Shown: in pieces, positions 42,160-50,745 of the stretch | Layout of the letters: each line of letters begins with the position of its first letter | Position numbering within the stretch: the first letter of the stretch is position 1 | Assembly: GCA_964493205.1 (NCBI GenBank) | Contig: CAZBMJ010000010.1 | Location: forward strand, 1 to 58,612 | Direction: 5' to 3' | DNA length: 58,612 nucleotides | DNA from: CAZBMJ01 sp964493205 | GTDB taxonomy: Bacteria; Myxococcota; UBA727; JABDBI01 | Made by a program: the position numbers and the translations under genes | Notes under the pieces: model-generated | Database searches by the model: none | Told to the model about the DNA's origin: nothing | What the model saw: only the letters and a program-made list of their open reading frames with translations

Positions 42160-43227
42160 TTAGGATAAAGGAGTCATTAAGGGTTTATTTGGTAAACTAT
42201 ATTTTCGATCTTCCCAATTTACACAGGTCATACTAACAGGCTTATGAGAAGTTTGAAAGTAAAGATGTTTTTTATAACCCATAGCATCACCTGCAAATTG
42301 GTAAGGAAGAGCTTTGTCAGAAATTATATCAACATCACGCACTAGAAAATCATATAGCTTAGGGTGCCTAAAATAACCATGCCACACCGCAGGATAAAAG
42401 TTGGATAAACATGTTTGCAAAGGTACTTCACAAACTCGTAAATGCATAAATCCAGGCCTTTTTGAAGCAAAAGGAAACATCTTAAATCCATAACCTACGT
42501 AGGGTATGGTTCCTATGCAAATAAAAGGAGCAAATCCTTCATATAAATCTTGGCCTTTGGGTAAAAAAATTTCTTCATCGCCTTTTGGCGTATTAATAAT
42601 TCTGTAAGCTTCAAAGTTGCTTTTTATAATTATTTTATTAGGTTTTTTGTTAAACTGCCTAGGGAGCGTTTTAAAAATACCAGCCAGACTAAAACCTAAA
42701 AAAGAAGTGAAAAATTTACGAAAAGGGCTTTTGAAAAAAATATTTTTAATGGAATCAAAGTCATTCATAATTTCGCCGTCATAGCCAATGCCGGCAAAAG
42801 GTGCTAGCTTATTATCGGTTGTTTGGACCATGGATATAAGCAGTGGTTTTAAGGTTTTTCCAAGTAGCACGTGTTTAATATCTTCTATGGGAGAATGAGC
42901 TTTTAGTACTTTTGCTAGTGCATTTCCTGTGCCAAGTTTTAGCACACCAATTCTTGGTAACAGATGTTCTGGTAAGTTTGCTCCAAGAGTGTGGATTGCA
43001 TTCATAACAAATACTGCCGTACCATCGCCGCCACCACAAAAAATATAGGAATATCTTAAATCTAGAATTTTTTGTACGTGTTTCTTGGCTTCATCCATAT
43101 CTTTACAAAAATATAGATCATTTTTTGGGACTATTAAAGAGAGCTTTTTTTTTAACGATTGAGTGACGCTTTTAGCATTTTCGTTAAGTAAAAAAGCCGC
43201 CCTTACAGAAGAATTTTTTTTACTCAT
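42160..43227 (-). CDS. Diacylglycerol/sphingosine kinase-family lipid kinase
   Basis: 355 residues from the ATG at 43227; an upstream TTG at 43245 adds 6. The DAGK catalytic domain shows the nucleotide motif YIFCGGGDGTAVFVMNAI and GVLKLGTGNALAKVL (the GTGN-type motif), with a long C-terminal beta-sandwich. Family members phosphorylate diacylglycerol, ceramide or related lipids. The substrate is unknown; diacylglycerol would also be the second product of the PI-PLC-like enzyme. It sits between lysC and the lipoprotein gene in the operon. Confidence 0.85.
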   Translation of the reverse strand: MSKKNSSVRAAFLLNENAKSVTQSLKKKLSLIVPKNDLYFCKDMDEAKKHVQKILDLRYSYIFCGGGDGTAVFVMNAIHTLGANLPEHLLPRIGVLKLGTGNALAKVLKAHSPIEDIKHVLLGKTLKPLLISMVQTTDNKLAPFAGIGYDGEIMNDFDSIKNIFFKSPFRKFFTSFLGFSLAGIFKTLPRQFNKKPNKIIIKSNFEAYRIINTPKGDEEIFLPKGQDLYEGFAPFICIGTIPYVGYGFKMFPFASKRPGFMHLRVCEVPLQTCLSNFYPAVWHGYFRHPKLYDFLVRDVDIISDKALPYQFAGDAMGYKKHLYFQTSHKPVSMTCVNWEDRKYSLPNKPLMTPLS

Positions 43228-43232
43228 ATTTT

Positions 43233-44351
43233 TTACTCTGCGCAAATAAACTCGTCATGAAGGATGTTTAAAGCATTTTTCAAGTCATCATCTTTTATGA
43301 TAAGCAAAATTTCGTTTTGCATAAGCACCGCATCTTGTTTTTCAATAGTGTTATTTTTGAGTAATTTTAAGATTTTTTTAAATAATATTAGTGGGTTAGA
43401 ATTATGATGGAGCGCTATTAATGCCAAGCCTTTTTTAAAATTATCTGACGGCAGCATGTTTGCGTAATCGTTGTTAATATAAGCAATAATATTTGCATCT
43501 TTTAAGTATGCACACAAAATTGGCACAGAAAAATTATTATCAATGCTTAGCTCAGTTTGCACGAGAGATCTCACATGGGTTATGGCGGTAACATTATTTG
43601 TGCTTGCTATTTGACAACTTTGTATGGTTGTTCCTATGTTGTTGCCATTAGTTTTGGCTATTTTTAGCGTAATACCAAATTTTTGAGCTAATTTTGATGC
43701 ATCGTAAGCAAGCACTTTTGCGCCAAATAAAGACATAGAATTCATTTGTTCAAAAGTTACTGTGGGTAGAGTTTGGGCACTTTTTAAAATATTAGGATCA
43801 GCACTCATTATACCATCAACATCGGTGTAAATTTCACAAGCGCAAGCCTTCAGAGCTGCTGCCATAGCCACAGCTGTGGTATCTGAGCCACCTCTTCTTA
43901 ACGTAGTAATTTCTTTTTGTTTTGAGACACCTTGAAATCCTGCAATGATTACCACTTCATAATCTGCAAAAGCTTCTAGTACTCTTTGTGGTCTAATTTC
44001 TAATATTTGAGCACCTAAATGACAGTCATCAGTGATAATACCCGATTGAGAGCCGGTTAAGCTTATGCTGTTTACCCCAATTTCGTTGAGTGCAATAGAC
44101 AATAAAGCCATAGAGCTTCGTTCTCCACAGCTTAGAAGCATATCTAGTTCTCGTTTGATAGGATTTTGACTAAGTTCGTTGGCGAGAGACAAAAGATTAT
44201 CAGTAGTTTTACCCATGGCTGAGACTACTGCACAAATTTTTTTATTATGAGAAAGGCTATTTTTAATAAATGAAGCTACTGATTTGATTTTAGAGCAGTC
44301 TGAAACGCTGCTTCCTCCAAATTTTTGTACTAAAATATTAAAATCATTCAT
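43233..44351 (-). CDS. lysC: Aspartate kinase (LysC)
   Basis: 372 residues, shorter than the usual 400-410. It phosphorylates aspartate for lysine, threonine, methionine and diaminopimelate synthesis. Motifs: VQKFGGSSVSDCSKI, LLSCGERSSMALL, RRGGSDTTAVAMAAAL and EIYTDVDGIMSADP. The C-terminal regulatory ACT region (residues ~260-372) is weak and reduced, so feedback control may differ. It overlaps the HEAT-repeat gene by 8 nt upstream and adjoins the lipid kinase gene downstream (6 bp). Confidence 0.93.
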   Translation of the reverse strand: MNDFNILVQKFGGSSVSDCSKIKSVASFIKNSLSHNKKICAVVSAMGKTTDNLLSLANELSQNPIKRELDMLLSCGERSSMALLSIALNEIGVNSISLTGSQSGIITDDCHLGAQILEIRPQRVLEAFADYEVVIIAGFQGVSKQKEITTLRRGGSDTTAVAMAAALKACACEIYTDVDGIMSADPNILKSAQTLPTVTFEQMNSMSLFGAKVLAYDASKLAQKFGITLKIAKTNGNNIGTTIQSCQIASTNNVTAITHVRSLVQTELSIDNNFSVPILCAYLKDANIIAYINNDYANMLPSDNFKKGLALIALHHNSNPLILFKKILKLLKNNTIEKQDAVLMQNEILLIIKDDDLKNALNILHDEFICAE

Positions 44352-45069
44352 TTCTCACCAACTTGTTATTTTTAACGCTAAACTCTTCTTTTAAAACACT
44401 TGCAAGTTTAGTGTTATCAGAAACTTCTATTTCTTTAGCGCTTATTAGCGTAGCTAGATTACGCAATACTCTAGAAGAATGAGTTTCACTGCCTAAAACC
44501 TCTATGAGAGCTTTATTGTTTTCTTTATTATTACTTTTTATTAAAAAGTCTATGGCCACGCATTGTACATCATCACTATGGTCATGCAAATAAGGTAAAA
44601 TCAAATCACTAAGATCTTCTGTGGCAATAAATTGAGCCAGCTCGTTGATCAATTCTTTTTTGCTTTGAACGCTTCGATAATCGCTAGGTATTCTTAAACT
44701 AAGAGCTTTTTTTAATAATTCTATATACTCTTTATCGTTATCAAGTATTTTTCTAATAGCTATTAAGCATTGAGTTATTTCATTTTTTTTAAGGATAAAG
44801 TCTATAACTACATCTTTCATTTCATTTTTATTATTAATAATTTCTTCTACCAGCCATTTTTTTTCTTCTTGATCCCAGTGCAATGACTGTACTACCACAC
44901 TAAATCTTTCTAATAAGCCACTTAGGCTTTCTTTGGTGTTCCATTTTAAAAGTTTTTCCATGGCTGTTTTTCTATAGTCTGACTGTGCATATCCTTCTTT
45001 TGCTTTGGCCACTTGGTTATTTATGGCATTGAGTGATGGTTTGGATGAAAAAATATCAAAAATTCCCAT
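44344..45069 (-). CDS. HEAT-repeat protein
   Basis: 241 residues, all helical, without signal peptide. Repeated helix pairs such as EKLLKWNTKESLSGLLERF, DVVIDFILKKNEITQCLIAI and QCVAIDFLIKSNNKENNKAL indicate HEAT/Armadillo-like repeats. The N-terminal MGIFDIFSSKPS is a short lead. It probably acts as a scaffold in the cytoplasm. First gene of the lysC-mlaE operon; function unknown. Confidence 0.75.
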   Translation of the reverse strand: MGIFDIFSSKPSLNAINNQVAKAKEGYAQSDYRKTAMEKLLKWNTKESLSGLLERFSVVVQSLHWDQEEKKWLVEEIINNKNEMKDVVIDFILKKNEITQCLIAIRKILDNDKEYIELLKKALSLRIPSDYRSVQSKKELINELAQFIATEDLSDLILPYLHDHSDDVQCVAIDFLIKSNNKENNKALIEVLGSETHSSRVLRNLATLISAKEIEVSDNTKLASVLKEEFSVKNNKLVRNE

Positions 45070-45251
45070 AGCTTACTCCTTAAATAAAATTTATTATATT
45101 TAATAAGAAGATATGCCATGAATAGGTATTTAGGAAAAGTATTTTTTAATTATTTTTAACAAAAAAGGTTTTATTCAATATTTAAGCCTATTTATGAGAG
45201 TTGTTTTACAAAATTTTTATGAATAAAGCATAAGTTATATGGGGCTTATTA

Positions 45252-45279
45252 TTGACTTATGCTCGATTCAGGCTAGCAT
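45252..45279 (+). promoter_or_regulatory. Candidate promoter of the DUF507 gene
   Basis: TTGACT at 45252-45257, a 16-bp spacer, and TAGCAT at 45274-45279, 49 bp upstream of the ATG. The -35 box has one mismatch to consensus and the -10 box two. Confidence 0.45.
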
Positions 45280-45327
45280 CCATAAGTCTTTTGTTTTTTT
45301 AAGTAAAAGTTAAGAAAGAGGATTGTA

Positions 45328-45843
45328 ATGACACTATATAGAAAAATAATTCCCCAAATCGCCCGTGATATTTTACGTACTCTTTGTTCTTCTGAAGCTA
45401 TTGAAGTTGACGAATCAAAGATGAATGAAGCAGAGCTTGATTTAGCGGCAGTGATGGTTGCTCATCAAAATGTAGAAGAAAAAATTAGCCAAGAAGCTGC
45501 AGAAACTATTACACGTTTAAAAATGCCGAAAGAGCGTTTTTTACAAATGAAACAAAAATTTGCTGAAAAATATAATGTGAAAGTAGGCGATGATTCTATG
45601 GAGTATCTGGTTAATCAAATTCTAGAAGCATTATTTGCTTCTAAAAATATTGAAGAAATATTTGCGCCAGATCCTGATTTAAGAAAAATTATTAAATTAT
45701 GCATGGATAAATCATTGAAAATTTCTAGTGAAATAGAACAAGAAGCCAAATCAAGGCTTAAAAATCTTAAAGAAGGCACTGTGGAGTGGGATATTGAGTA
45801 CCCACGCATGGTTGCTCAAATTAAACGTCAAAAAGGTTTATAA
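45328..45843 (+). CDS. DUF507 family protein
   Basis: 171 residues. The sequence is charged and helical without a signal. It matches the DUF507 pattern: an N-terminal half (IPQIARDILRTLCSSEAIEV, ELDLAAVMVAHQN) and a second half (MEYLVNQILEALFASKNIEE, WDIEYPRMVAQIKRQKGL). Most DUF507 proteins are about 90-190 residues and are found mainly in delta-type proteobacteria and Aquificota; the role is unknown. The ATG at 45328 has AAAGAGGA upstream. Monocistronic. Confidence 0.8.
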   Translation: MTLYRKIIPQIARDILRTLCSSEAIEVDESKMNEAELDLAAVMVAHQNVEEKISQEAAETITRLKMPKERFLQMKQKFAEKYNVKVGDDSMEYLVNQILEALFASKNIEEIFAPDPDLRKIIKLCMDKSLKISSEIEQEAKSRLKNLKEGTVEWDIEYPRMVAQIKRQKGL

Positions 45844-45876
45844 TCTTACTTTAATATCCTATTTTGCTTGAACACC

Positions 45877-45911
45877 GCAAGTGCTTCGCATAAAATATTA
45901 AACAAGAATAG
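45877..45911 (+). repeat. Diverged 35-bp direct repeat, left of the 46052 gene
   Basis: GCAAGTGCTTCGCAT followed by AAAATATTAAACAAGAATAG matches 46515-46549 at 28 of 35 positions. The two copies flank a single small secreted-protein gene. Confidence 0.5.
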
Positions 45912-45929
45912 AACCACGTTCGGCCTGAA

Positions 45930-45962
45930 GAGGCGTTATTACGCCGTCTCGAAGGCTTTTTA
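45930..45962. repeat. Short dispersed repeat, copy 2 (GAGGCGTT...AAGGCTTTTTA)
   Basis: Related to 439-473. It contains the hairpin GGCGT-tatt-ACGCC and ends in AAGGCTTTTTA. It lies between the DUF507 gene and the small secreted-protein gene. Confidence 0.4.
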
Positions 45963-46051
45963 ACGCCACTTAGCAAAACTAAAAGCGCAATGTCCAAATA
46001 TACTTTGATTTTTAAATAAATAGCTGTTGATTTCCTAAGGGGAGGTTATCC

Positions 46052-46507
46052 ATGCGATTTCTTAAAAAATTAGGTTTTATTAGTGCTTTCGTATTATCCT
46101 TTTTTGCCCAAGCGGACATAGCCTTTGAATCTTGTTTGATCGATGAACACGAACTGATTTATGTGGGCGAACAAACCATAGATTATTTAAATGCATGGTG
46201 TGGGGATGCCTGGTGCGCAGGAGATTATAAATACGTTTTTCTAAATTTTGTTTTTAATGGCGATGATAAAACCTGGTATTTAGGCTTTCTTAGTTTTCCT
46301 CATGCACTGACTGAAATTTCAGAATCTTTTAGCAGTCCCCAGAGTATTTCAAGCAAACAAATGGTTGTTCGCCATTGTATATGCTCCTTCCCAGCGCCCG
46401 ACCCTAGCAGCATGCTTTTGCTCAGCGAAGTTAGACCCGCAAAAGTTTCAGGAATTAGCCCTCAAATGAGAGAAAGATTGAATAATTGTATAACTCGCGT
46501 CGAATAA
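46052..46507 (+). CDS. Small exported protein of unknown function
   Basis: 151 residues with a signal peptide (MRFLKKLGFISAFVLSFFAQA). GGGGAGG lies upstream of the ATG. The mature part has six cysteines (FESCLID, AWCGDAWCAGDY, RHCICSF, NNCITRV), suggesting disulphides. Family not recognised. Its base composition is less AT-rich than its neighbours, and it sits between diverged 35-bp direct repeats, so it may have been acquired. A GC-richer 75-bp patch without identifiable content follows at about 46545-46620. Confidence 0.6.
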   Translation: MRFLKKLGFISAFVLSFFAQADIAFESCLIDEHELIYVGEQTIDYLNAWCGDAWCAGDYKYVFLNFVFNGDDKTWYLGFLSFPHALTEISESFSSPQSISSKQMVVRHCICSFPAPDPSSMLLLSEVRPAKVSGISPQMRERLNNCITRVE

Positions 46508-46514
46508 CTTAGCA

Positions 46515-46549
46515 GTAAATGCTTTGCATTACATATCAAACAAGAACAG
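46515..46549 (+). repeat. Diverged 35-bp direct repeat, right of the 46052 gene
   Basis: Matches 45877-45911 at 28 of 35 positions, beginning GTAAATGCTTTGCAT and ending AAACAAGAACAG. Confidence 0.5.
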
Positions 46550-46632
46550 CGCTGGAATGTTTTAGATTTTGGCCGGTCTCTGTAGTGGCCCAGCGGATCC
46601 AACAGGAGCGGCAGTCACAGATGTATCTTTAA

Positions 46633-48387
46633 TTAAGTATACAGCTTATTAATTTCTTTTTTAAATTTTTCTGTACAGAATTTACGCTTAACTTTCAAAG
46701 TGGGAGTAAGTTCTTGGCCAATTTGAAATTCTTCAGATAAGATCTGAAATTTTTTGATTTGCTCAAAGCTTGCTAAGGATTCATTAGCTTTATCTATGGC
46801 TGCTTTAATCTCTTGTTTTATTAAAGAATCTTTATTGAAGTCTTTGGTATTAAGAATTTTGTTATGAGCGCTAAGAAAATTAGTGGTTTGTAATAAATCA
46901 AGTGATATTAAGGCCACTAAATAAGGTTTTGCATCGCCTACCACTACTACTTGTGCTATGAGATGGCTATTAAATTTTATAAGATTTTCAACTCGTTGTG
47001 GTGCAATGTTTTTTCCTTGAGAAGTTATGATTAAATCTTTTTTGCGATCTATAATTTTTATAAAACCATCATCATCAATAATTCCTAAGTCACCAGTTTT
47101 AAACCAACCGTCAGCGCTTAATACTTTTTGGGTTTCTTCAGGTTTTTGCCAAAATCCTAAAAAGATATTTCTTCCTCGAACACAAATTTCACCATCATCG
47201 CTAAGTTTTATTTCAGTTCCTGGGAGCGCTCTGCCAACAGTACCAATTTTTATAGCCCACGGTAAATTTAAACAAGCTGCAGCAGTAGTTTCTGTAAGAC
47301 CGTATCCTTCACAAATTATTATATCACTAAGTTTGAAAAAATTAGCCACTTCAGGGGATAATGCAGCTCCTCCACTGATAAAAAATCTTAATCTGCCGCC
47401 AAATCTTTCTTTTAATTTGTTGCCAATTTTATCGAAAACTAATTTTTTGCTAAAAAATAATCCTATGGAAGAGCCAAGAGAATTTTCATTTATAAATTTA
47501 GAAGCATTACTGAATGCGAATTGAGCGATATTTTTTTTTATAATATTTTGATTAAGAGCTGTTTCCATAACTTTACTTTTAATTTTTTCAAAAATTCTTG
47601 GAACGCCAGCCATAAAAGTTGGTTTGATAATTTCCATATTATCTACTGCTTGTTCAATGCTTTGAGAAAAGCCCAATAAATGGCCAGTTCTAAGCCATGC
47701 CATTTCTAGTATTCTGGCGAAAATATGAGCTAGGGGCAACAGTAATAATTGAGTGTCTTTTGATGATATGATGCCAACTTTATCAATGACCTCTGCTTCG
47801 TATAAAAAATTATCGTGGCTCATCATAGCACCTTTGGGCTCACCAGTGGTACCAGAAGTGTATACTATTGAGGCAATATCTGATTTTTGTATTTCTGCGA
47901 AAGTAGCATCATAATTTATGGGCTTAAGTAAATCACTAAAATAAATCTCGTTACTTTTTAAAGCACCTTCTATTTTGTCTATAATAATAACTTTTGATAA
48001 AGAAATAGTATTTTGTACGTTTCTTATTTTTATAAGTTGTTCTTCATTCTCAACTAAAACCATGCTTACTTTGGCGTCATTGATAATATAAGATACTTGA
48101 TCTTGCACGCTTGAATGATATATTGGTACAACAATAGCGCCTATTTTCATGCAGGCTATATCAGAAATAACCCATTCTGGTCGGGTAGGTGATATAAATG
48201 CTATGCAGTTTTTTGCTTCTAGACCTAGTTTTGATAAATTTTTTGCGATGATGCTTACTTCATCTTCTAGTTCTAACCAGTGCTTAATTGTCCATTTTTG
48301 TTTAATGGGGCAAAAATATTTTATGGCAGGCTTATTTTTATGTTTATTTACTGTATTTTCAAAAAGTTGATAAATTGACTCGCCCAT
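46633..48387 (-). CDS. Long-chain acyl-CoA synthetase (AMP-forming)
   Basis: 584 residues, the usual size for the FAA1/FadD15 type. It activates fatty acids with ATP and CoA. Motifs: the P-loop IVYTSGTTGEPKG at residues 175-186, ICEGYGLTETTAAACLN, the adenylation region DGWFKTGDLG, and DRKKDLIITSQGKNIAPQRV with the hinge and catalytic lysine area. No membrane segment. It is transcribed divergently from the PEGA kinase gene with only a 43-bp gap, so their promoters must overlap. Confidence 0.92.
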   Translation of the reverse strand: MGESIYQLFENTVNKHKNKPAIKYFCPIKQKWTIKHWLELEDEVSIIAKNLSKLGLEAKNCIAFISPTRPEWVISDIACMKIGAIVVPIYHSSVQDQVSYIINDAKVSMVLVENEEQLIKIRNVQNTISLSKVIIIDKIEGALKSNEIYFSDLLKPINYDATFAEIQKSDIASIVYTSGTTGEPKGAMMSHDNFLYEAEVIDKVGIISSKDTQLLLLPLAHIFARILEMAWLRTGHLLGFSQSIEQAVDNMEIIKPTFMAGVPRIFEKIKSKVMETALNQNIIKKNIAQFAFSNASKFINENSLGSSIGLFFSKKLVFDKIGNKLKERFGGRLRFFISGGAALSPEVANFFKLSDIIICEGYGLTETTAAACLNLPWAIKIGTVGRALPGTEIKLSDDGEICVRGRNIFLGFWQKPEETQKVLSADGWFKTGDLGIIDDDGFIKIIDRKKDLIITSQGKNIAPQRVENLIKFNSHLIAQVVVVGDAKPYLVALISLDLLQTTNFLSAHNKILNTKDFNKDSLIKQEIKAAIDKANESLASFEQIKKFQILSEEFQIGQELTPTLKVKRKFCTEKFKKEINKLYT

Positions 48388-48430
48388 TTAGCCTCCAAAA
48401 AATTATGATAAATGCCAGGATATGTATTTT

Positions 48431-50140
48431 ATGAATCATAACGAACAAATAAATACCTTTCCCTATGCCAATAGATTAGCTCACTATCGCATAATTAAGA
48501 AAATAGGACAGGGGGGCATGAGCAGCGTTTATGAAGGATTTGATGAAAAGCTCCAAAGATCAGTGGCTATAAAAATTCTACATCCATTTTTAGCTGAACA
48601 AGAAGAGTATAAAAAGCGTTTTTTTAGAGAAGCTCAAGCAGGTGCAAGACTTACTCATCCAAATATTTTGCAAATTTACGATGTAGCTTGTGAGTTAGGT
48701 TCAAGTGGAGAAAACATAGTTTATATTGTCACAGAGTTGGTTAGAGGTAAAACTCTTAAAGATTTTATTACTCTTTATCCTCTTAATAGTTTGCCTGAAT
48801 TGTGTTCAATGATTGTTTGGCAAATAGCTAATGCATTGTCTCATGCTCACGAAAAAGAAATTATTCATAGGGATATTAAGCCAGAAAATATTATGATCGA
48901 TGAAAATGGTTGTATAAAATTAATGGATTTTGGTATTGCCAGTATTAAAAGTGATGAAAATCTTACTCAAACTGGTGCACTTCTTGGTTCATTTGCCTAT
49001 ATGCCGCCAGAAATAATTAAAGGTGAAAAAGCCCAAGTGGCATCAGATATATTTTCCTTATCAGTGTTATTTTATTGGTTGCTTAGTCTAAAAATGCCTT
49101 TTTCTGCCGACACTCATCACGCTTTGCTTAAACATATAGTTGAAGTTTCGCCACCCAAATTACAATCACTTTCTTTTTTTGTAGTAGATCAACTAGCAGA
49201 TATTGTTCACAAAGGCTTACTTAAAAATCCTCAAGATCGTTTCAGTACTACATTAGATTTAATGAAGTCTATAGAAAATTTTTTAAAAGAATTTAATTTA
49301 AATATGGATCAAAAGTTGTTATGTGAGACATTAAAAAACCCACAAACAGAGATTGCTAAAATTAATAAATATATTTTAAAGCAAATTAATATTCAGTTAA
49401 AAATATATCAAAAAAATAATCAAAAAATTAAAACAATAAATATTTTACACAGATTAAATAATAAGAAAATTTCAGTAAGTAATAATGAGTTTTATTTGAT
49501 TTATAAAATAGTGTTCGCAGGTGTTTTAAGTGTAATCTTTATTTTTATTGTTTTTAATTATTTTATTGCTGCTCCCGTTATAAAAAATGCTCGTATTACC
49601 GATATTGTTGAAGCAAAAACCGTAGAGAGTGAAGTATATAGCGAAGAAATTATAAAAGGAGTGCAACCAGAAAAAAAAGAAGAAGCATGTGTTGTTACTA
49701 TTGTTGTATGGCCATTTGCCACTATTTTGCTCGATAATAAACAAATAGCAAAAGATACCAAAAATTTTACTCTTAAGCTTGCAAAGGGAACTTATAAGTT
49801 AAGCTTTATTCACCCTTATGCGGCAAGCCACGAAAAAATTATAGTAATTAAAGATGAAAAAACTCTCAATTTAAAAATAGAGCTCACAAAAACTAAACCA
49901 GCATTTTTGGTGGTTAAAACAAATGTTAATGCTGATATTATGATTGACGATGGTTATTATGGAGTAAGCTTTGATTCAGCAAATAAGCCTGTGATAGTAA
50001 AATTACCAGATAAAAAGCATTCCATAAAAACTAAAATAGTGCTGCAGAAAATAGGTTATGAGACTTTTATTAAAGAACAAGAATTTATTGCGGGAAAAAC
50101 TGTTGAACTAGAAGTTAATCTTGTTCCATTAAAAAATTAG
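48431..50140 (+). CDS. Membrane Ser/Thr protein kinase with PEGA domains
   Basis: 569 residues from the ATG at 48431; an ATG at 48422 lies right against AGGAT and is less likely. The cytoplasmic kinase domain (residues ~18-280) is complete: IGQGGMSSVYEGF, the VAIKIL lysine, IIHRDIKPENIMID, LMDFGIASI and the APE-like MPPEI. A transmembrane segment (FAGVLSVIFIFIVFNYFI) follows at ~362-382. The extracytoplasmic part carries two PEGA-type beta modules (VVWPFATILLDNKQIAKDT; VVKTNVNADIMIDDGYYG). It is a Hanks-type signalling kinase that may sense the envelope. Its last 26 nt overlap the convergent SCO1 gene. Confidence 0.92.
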   Translation: MNHNEQINTFPYANRLAHYRIIKKIGQGGMSSVYEGFDEKLQRSVAIKILHPFLAEQEEYKKRFFREAQAGARLTHPNILQIYDVACELGSSGENIVYIVTELVRGKTLKDFITLYPLNSLPELCSMIVWQIANALSHAHEKEIIHRDIKPENIMIDENGCIKLMDFGIASIKSDENLTQTGALLGSFAYMPPEIIKGEKAQVASDIFSLSVLFYWLLSLKMPFSADTHHALLKHIVEVSPPKLQSLSFFVVDQLADIVHKGLLKNPQDRFSTTLDLMKSIENFLKEFNLNMDQKLLCETLKNPQTEIAKINKYILKQINIQLKIYQKNNQKIKTINILHRLNNKKISVSNNEFYLIYKIVFAGVLSVIFIFIVFNYFIAAPVIKNARITDIVEAKTVESEVYSEEIIKGVQPEKKEEACVVTIVVWPFATILLDNKQIAKDTKNFTLKLAKGTYKLSFIHPYAASHEKIIVIKDEKTLNLKIELTKTKPAFLVVKTNVNADIMIDDGYYGVSFDSANKPVIVKLPDKKHSIKTKIVLQKIGYETFIKEQEFIAGKTVELEVNLVPLKN

Positions 50141-50735
50141 CAGCTCTAACTAAAGCAGCCATTTCATCGTTATTAGTTTTAAATAAACCTCTTAAGTTTC
50201 CTTCTTTATCAAAAAGAGCCAAGTGGGCTAAATGAGGAATATCATAAATACCATCTAAATCTTCTAATAATTCTTTTTCTCCAACGTGAACTTTCATTTT
50301 GTTTACTACTACGTCGTAAACATCTTTGGGTGTGCCAGTTAAGCAGTACCAATTAGGAAAGTTTATACCAGTTTTTTGCATATAATTTTTAAGCATTTCT
50401 GGTGTATCTTGCTCTGGGTCTACACTGATACTAAAGAAATTTATTTTATCATCTTTTCCAGCAAATCTTTTATAGACTTCTTTCATTTGTTGCATAAGTT
50501 TTGGGCAGATAGTAGGACAAGAAATAAAAAAGAAACTGGCGATGCTTGGTTTTCCTAAAAGATCTTTTTGTCCTAAAATTTGGTTATTTTGATCTATCAG
50601 TGTCCAGTCTTTTACTATAACCAAGGCTTCTGGAGCTTGTCTTCTTCTAAGTGCCATTTCTTTAATAAGGTGCAAGGAAAAAATGCCGGCGATAAATGCC
50701 CAAAAATATGGACTTTTAAATATTTTTTTAAACAT
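50115..50735 (-). CDS. SCO1/SenC-family copper chaperone
   Basis: 206 residues. One N-terminal membrane anchor (residues ~11-25) precedes a thioredoxin-like domain with the copper ligands CPTIC in FFISCPTICPKLM and the distal histidine in IPHLAHLALFD. It delivers copper to the CuA site of cytochrome c oxidase or acts in periplasmic redox. It is 10 bp downstream of the ABC-2 permease gene and in the same orientation, an arrangement that elsewhere accompanies oxidase assembly genes. No oxidase subunit lies in the window. Confidence 0.9.
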   Translation of the reverse strand: MFKKIFKSPYFWAFIAGIFSLHLIKEMALRRRQAPEALVIVKDWTLIDQNNQILGQKDLLGKPSIASFFFISCPTICPKLMQQMKEVYKRFAGKDDKINFFSISVDPEQDTPEMLKNYMQKTGINFPNWYCLTGTPKDVYDVVVNKMKVHVGEKELLEDLDGIYDIPHLAHLALFDKEGNLRGLFKTNNDEMAALVRAANFLMEQD

Positions 50736-50745
50736 AATTACTCTA

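Noticed and set aside
46545..46620. GC-richer patch with an open minus-strand frame (TSVTAAPVGSAGPLQRPAKI)
   Set aside because: Too short, no start or ribosome site, and no family recognised; left unassigned.
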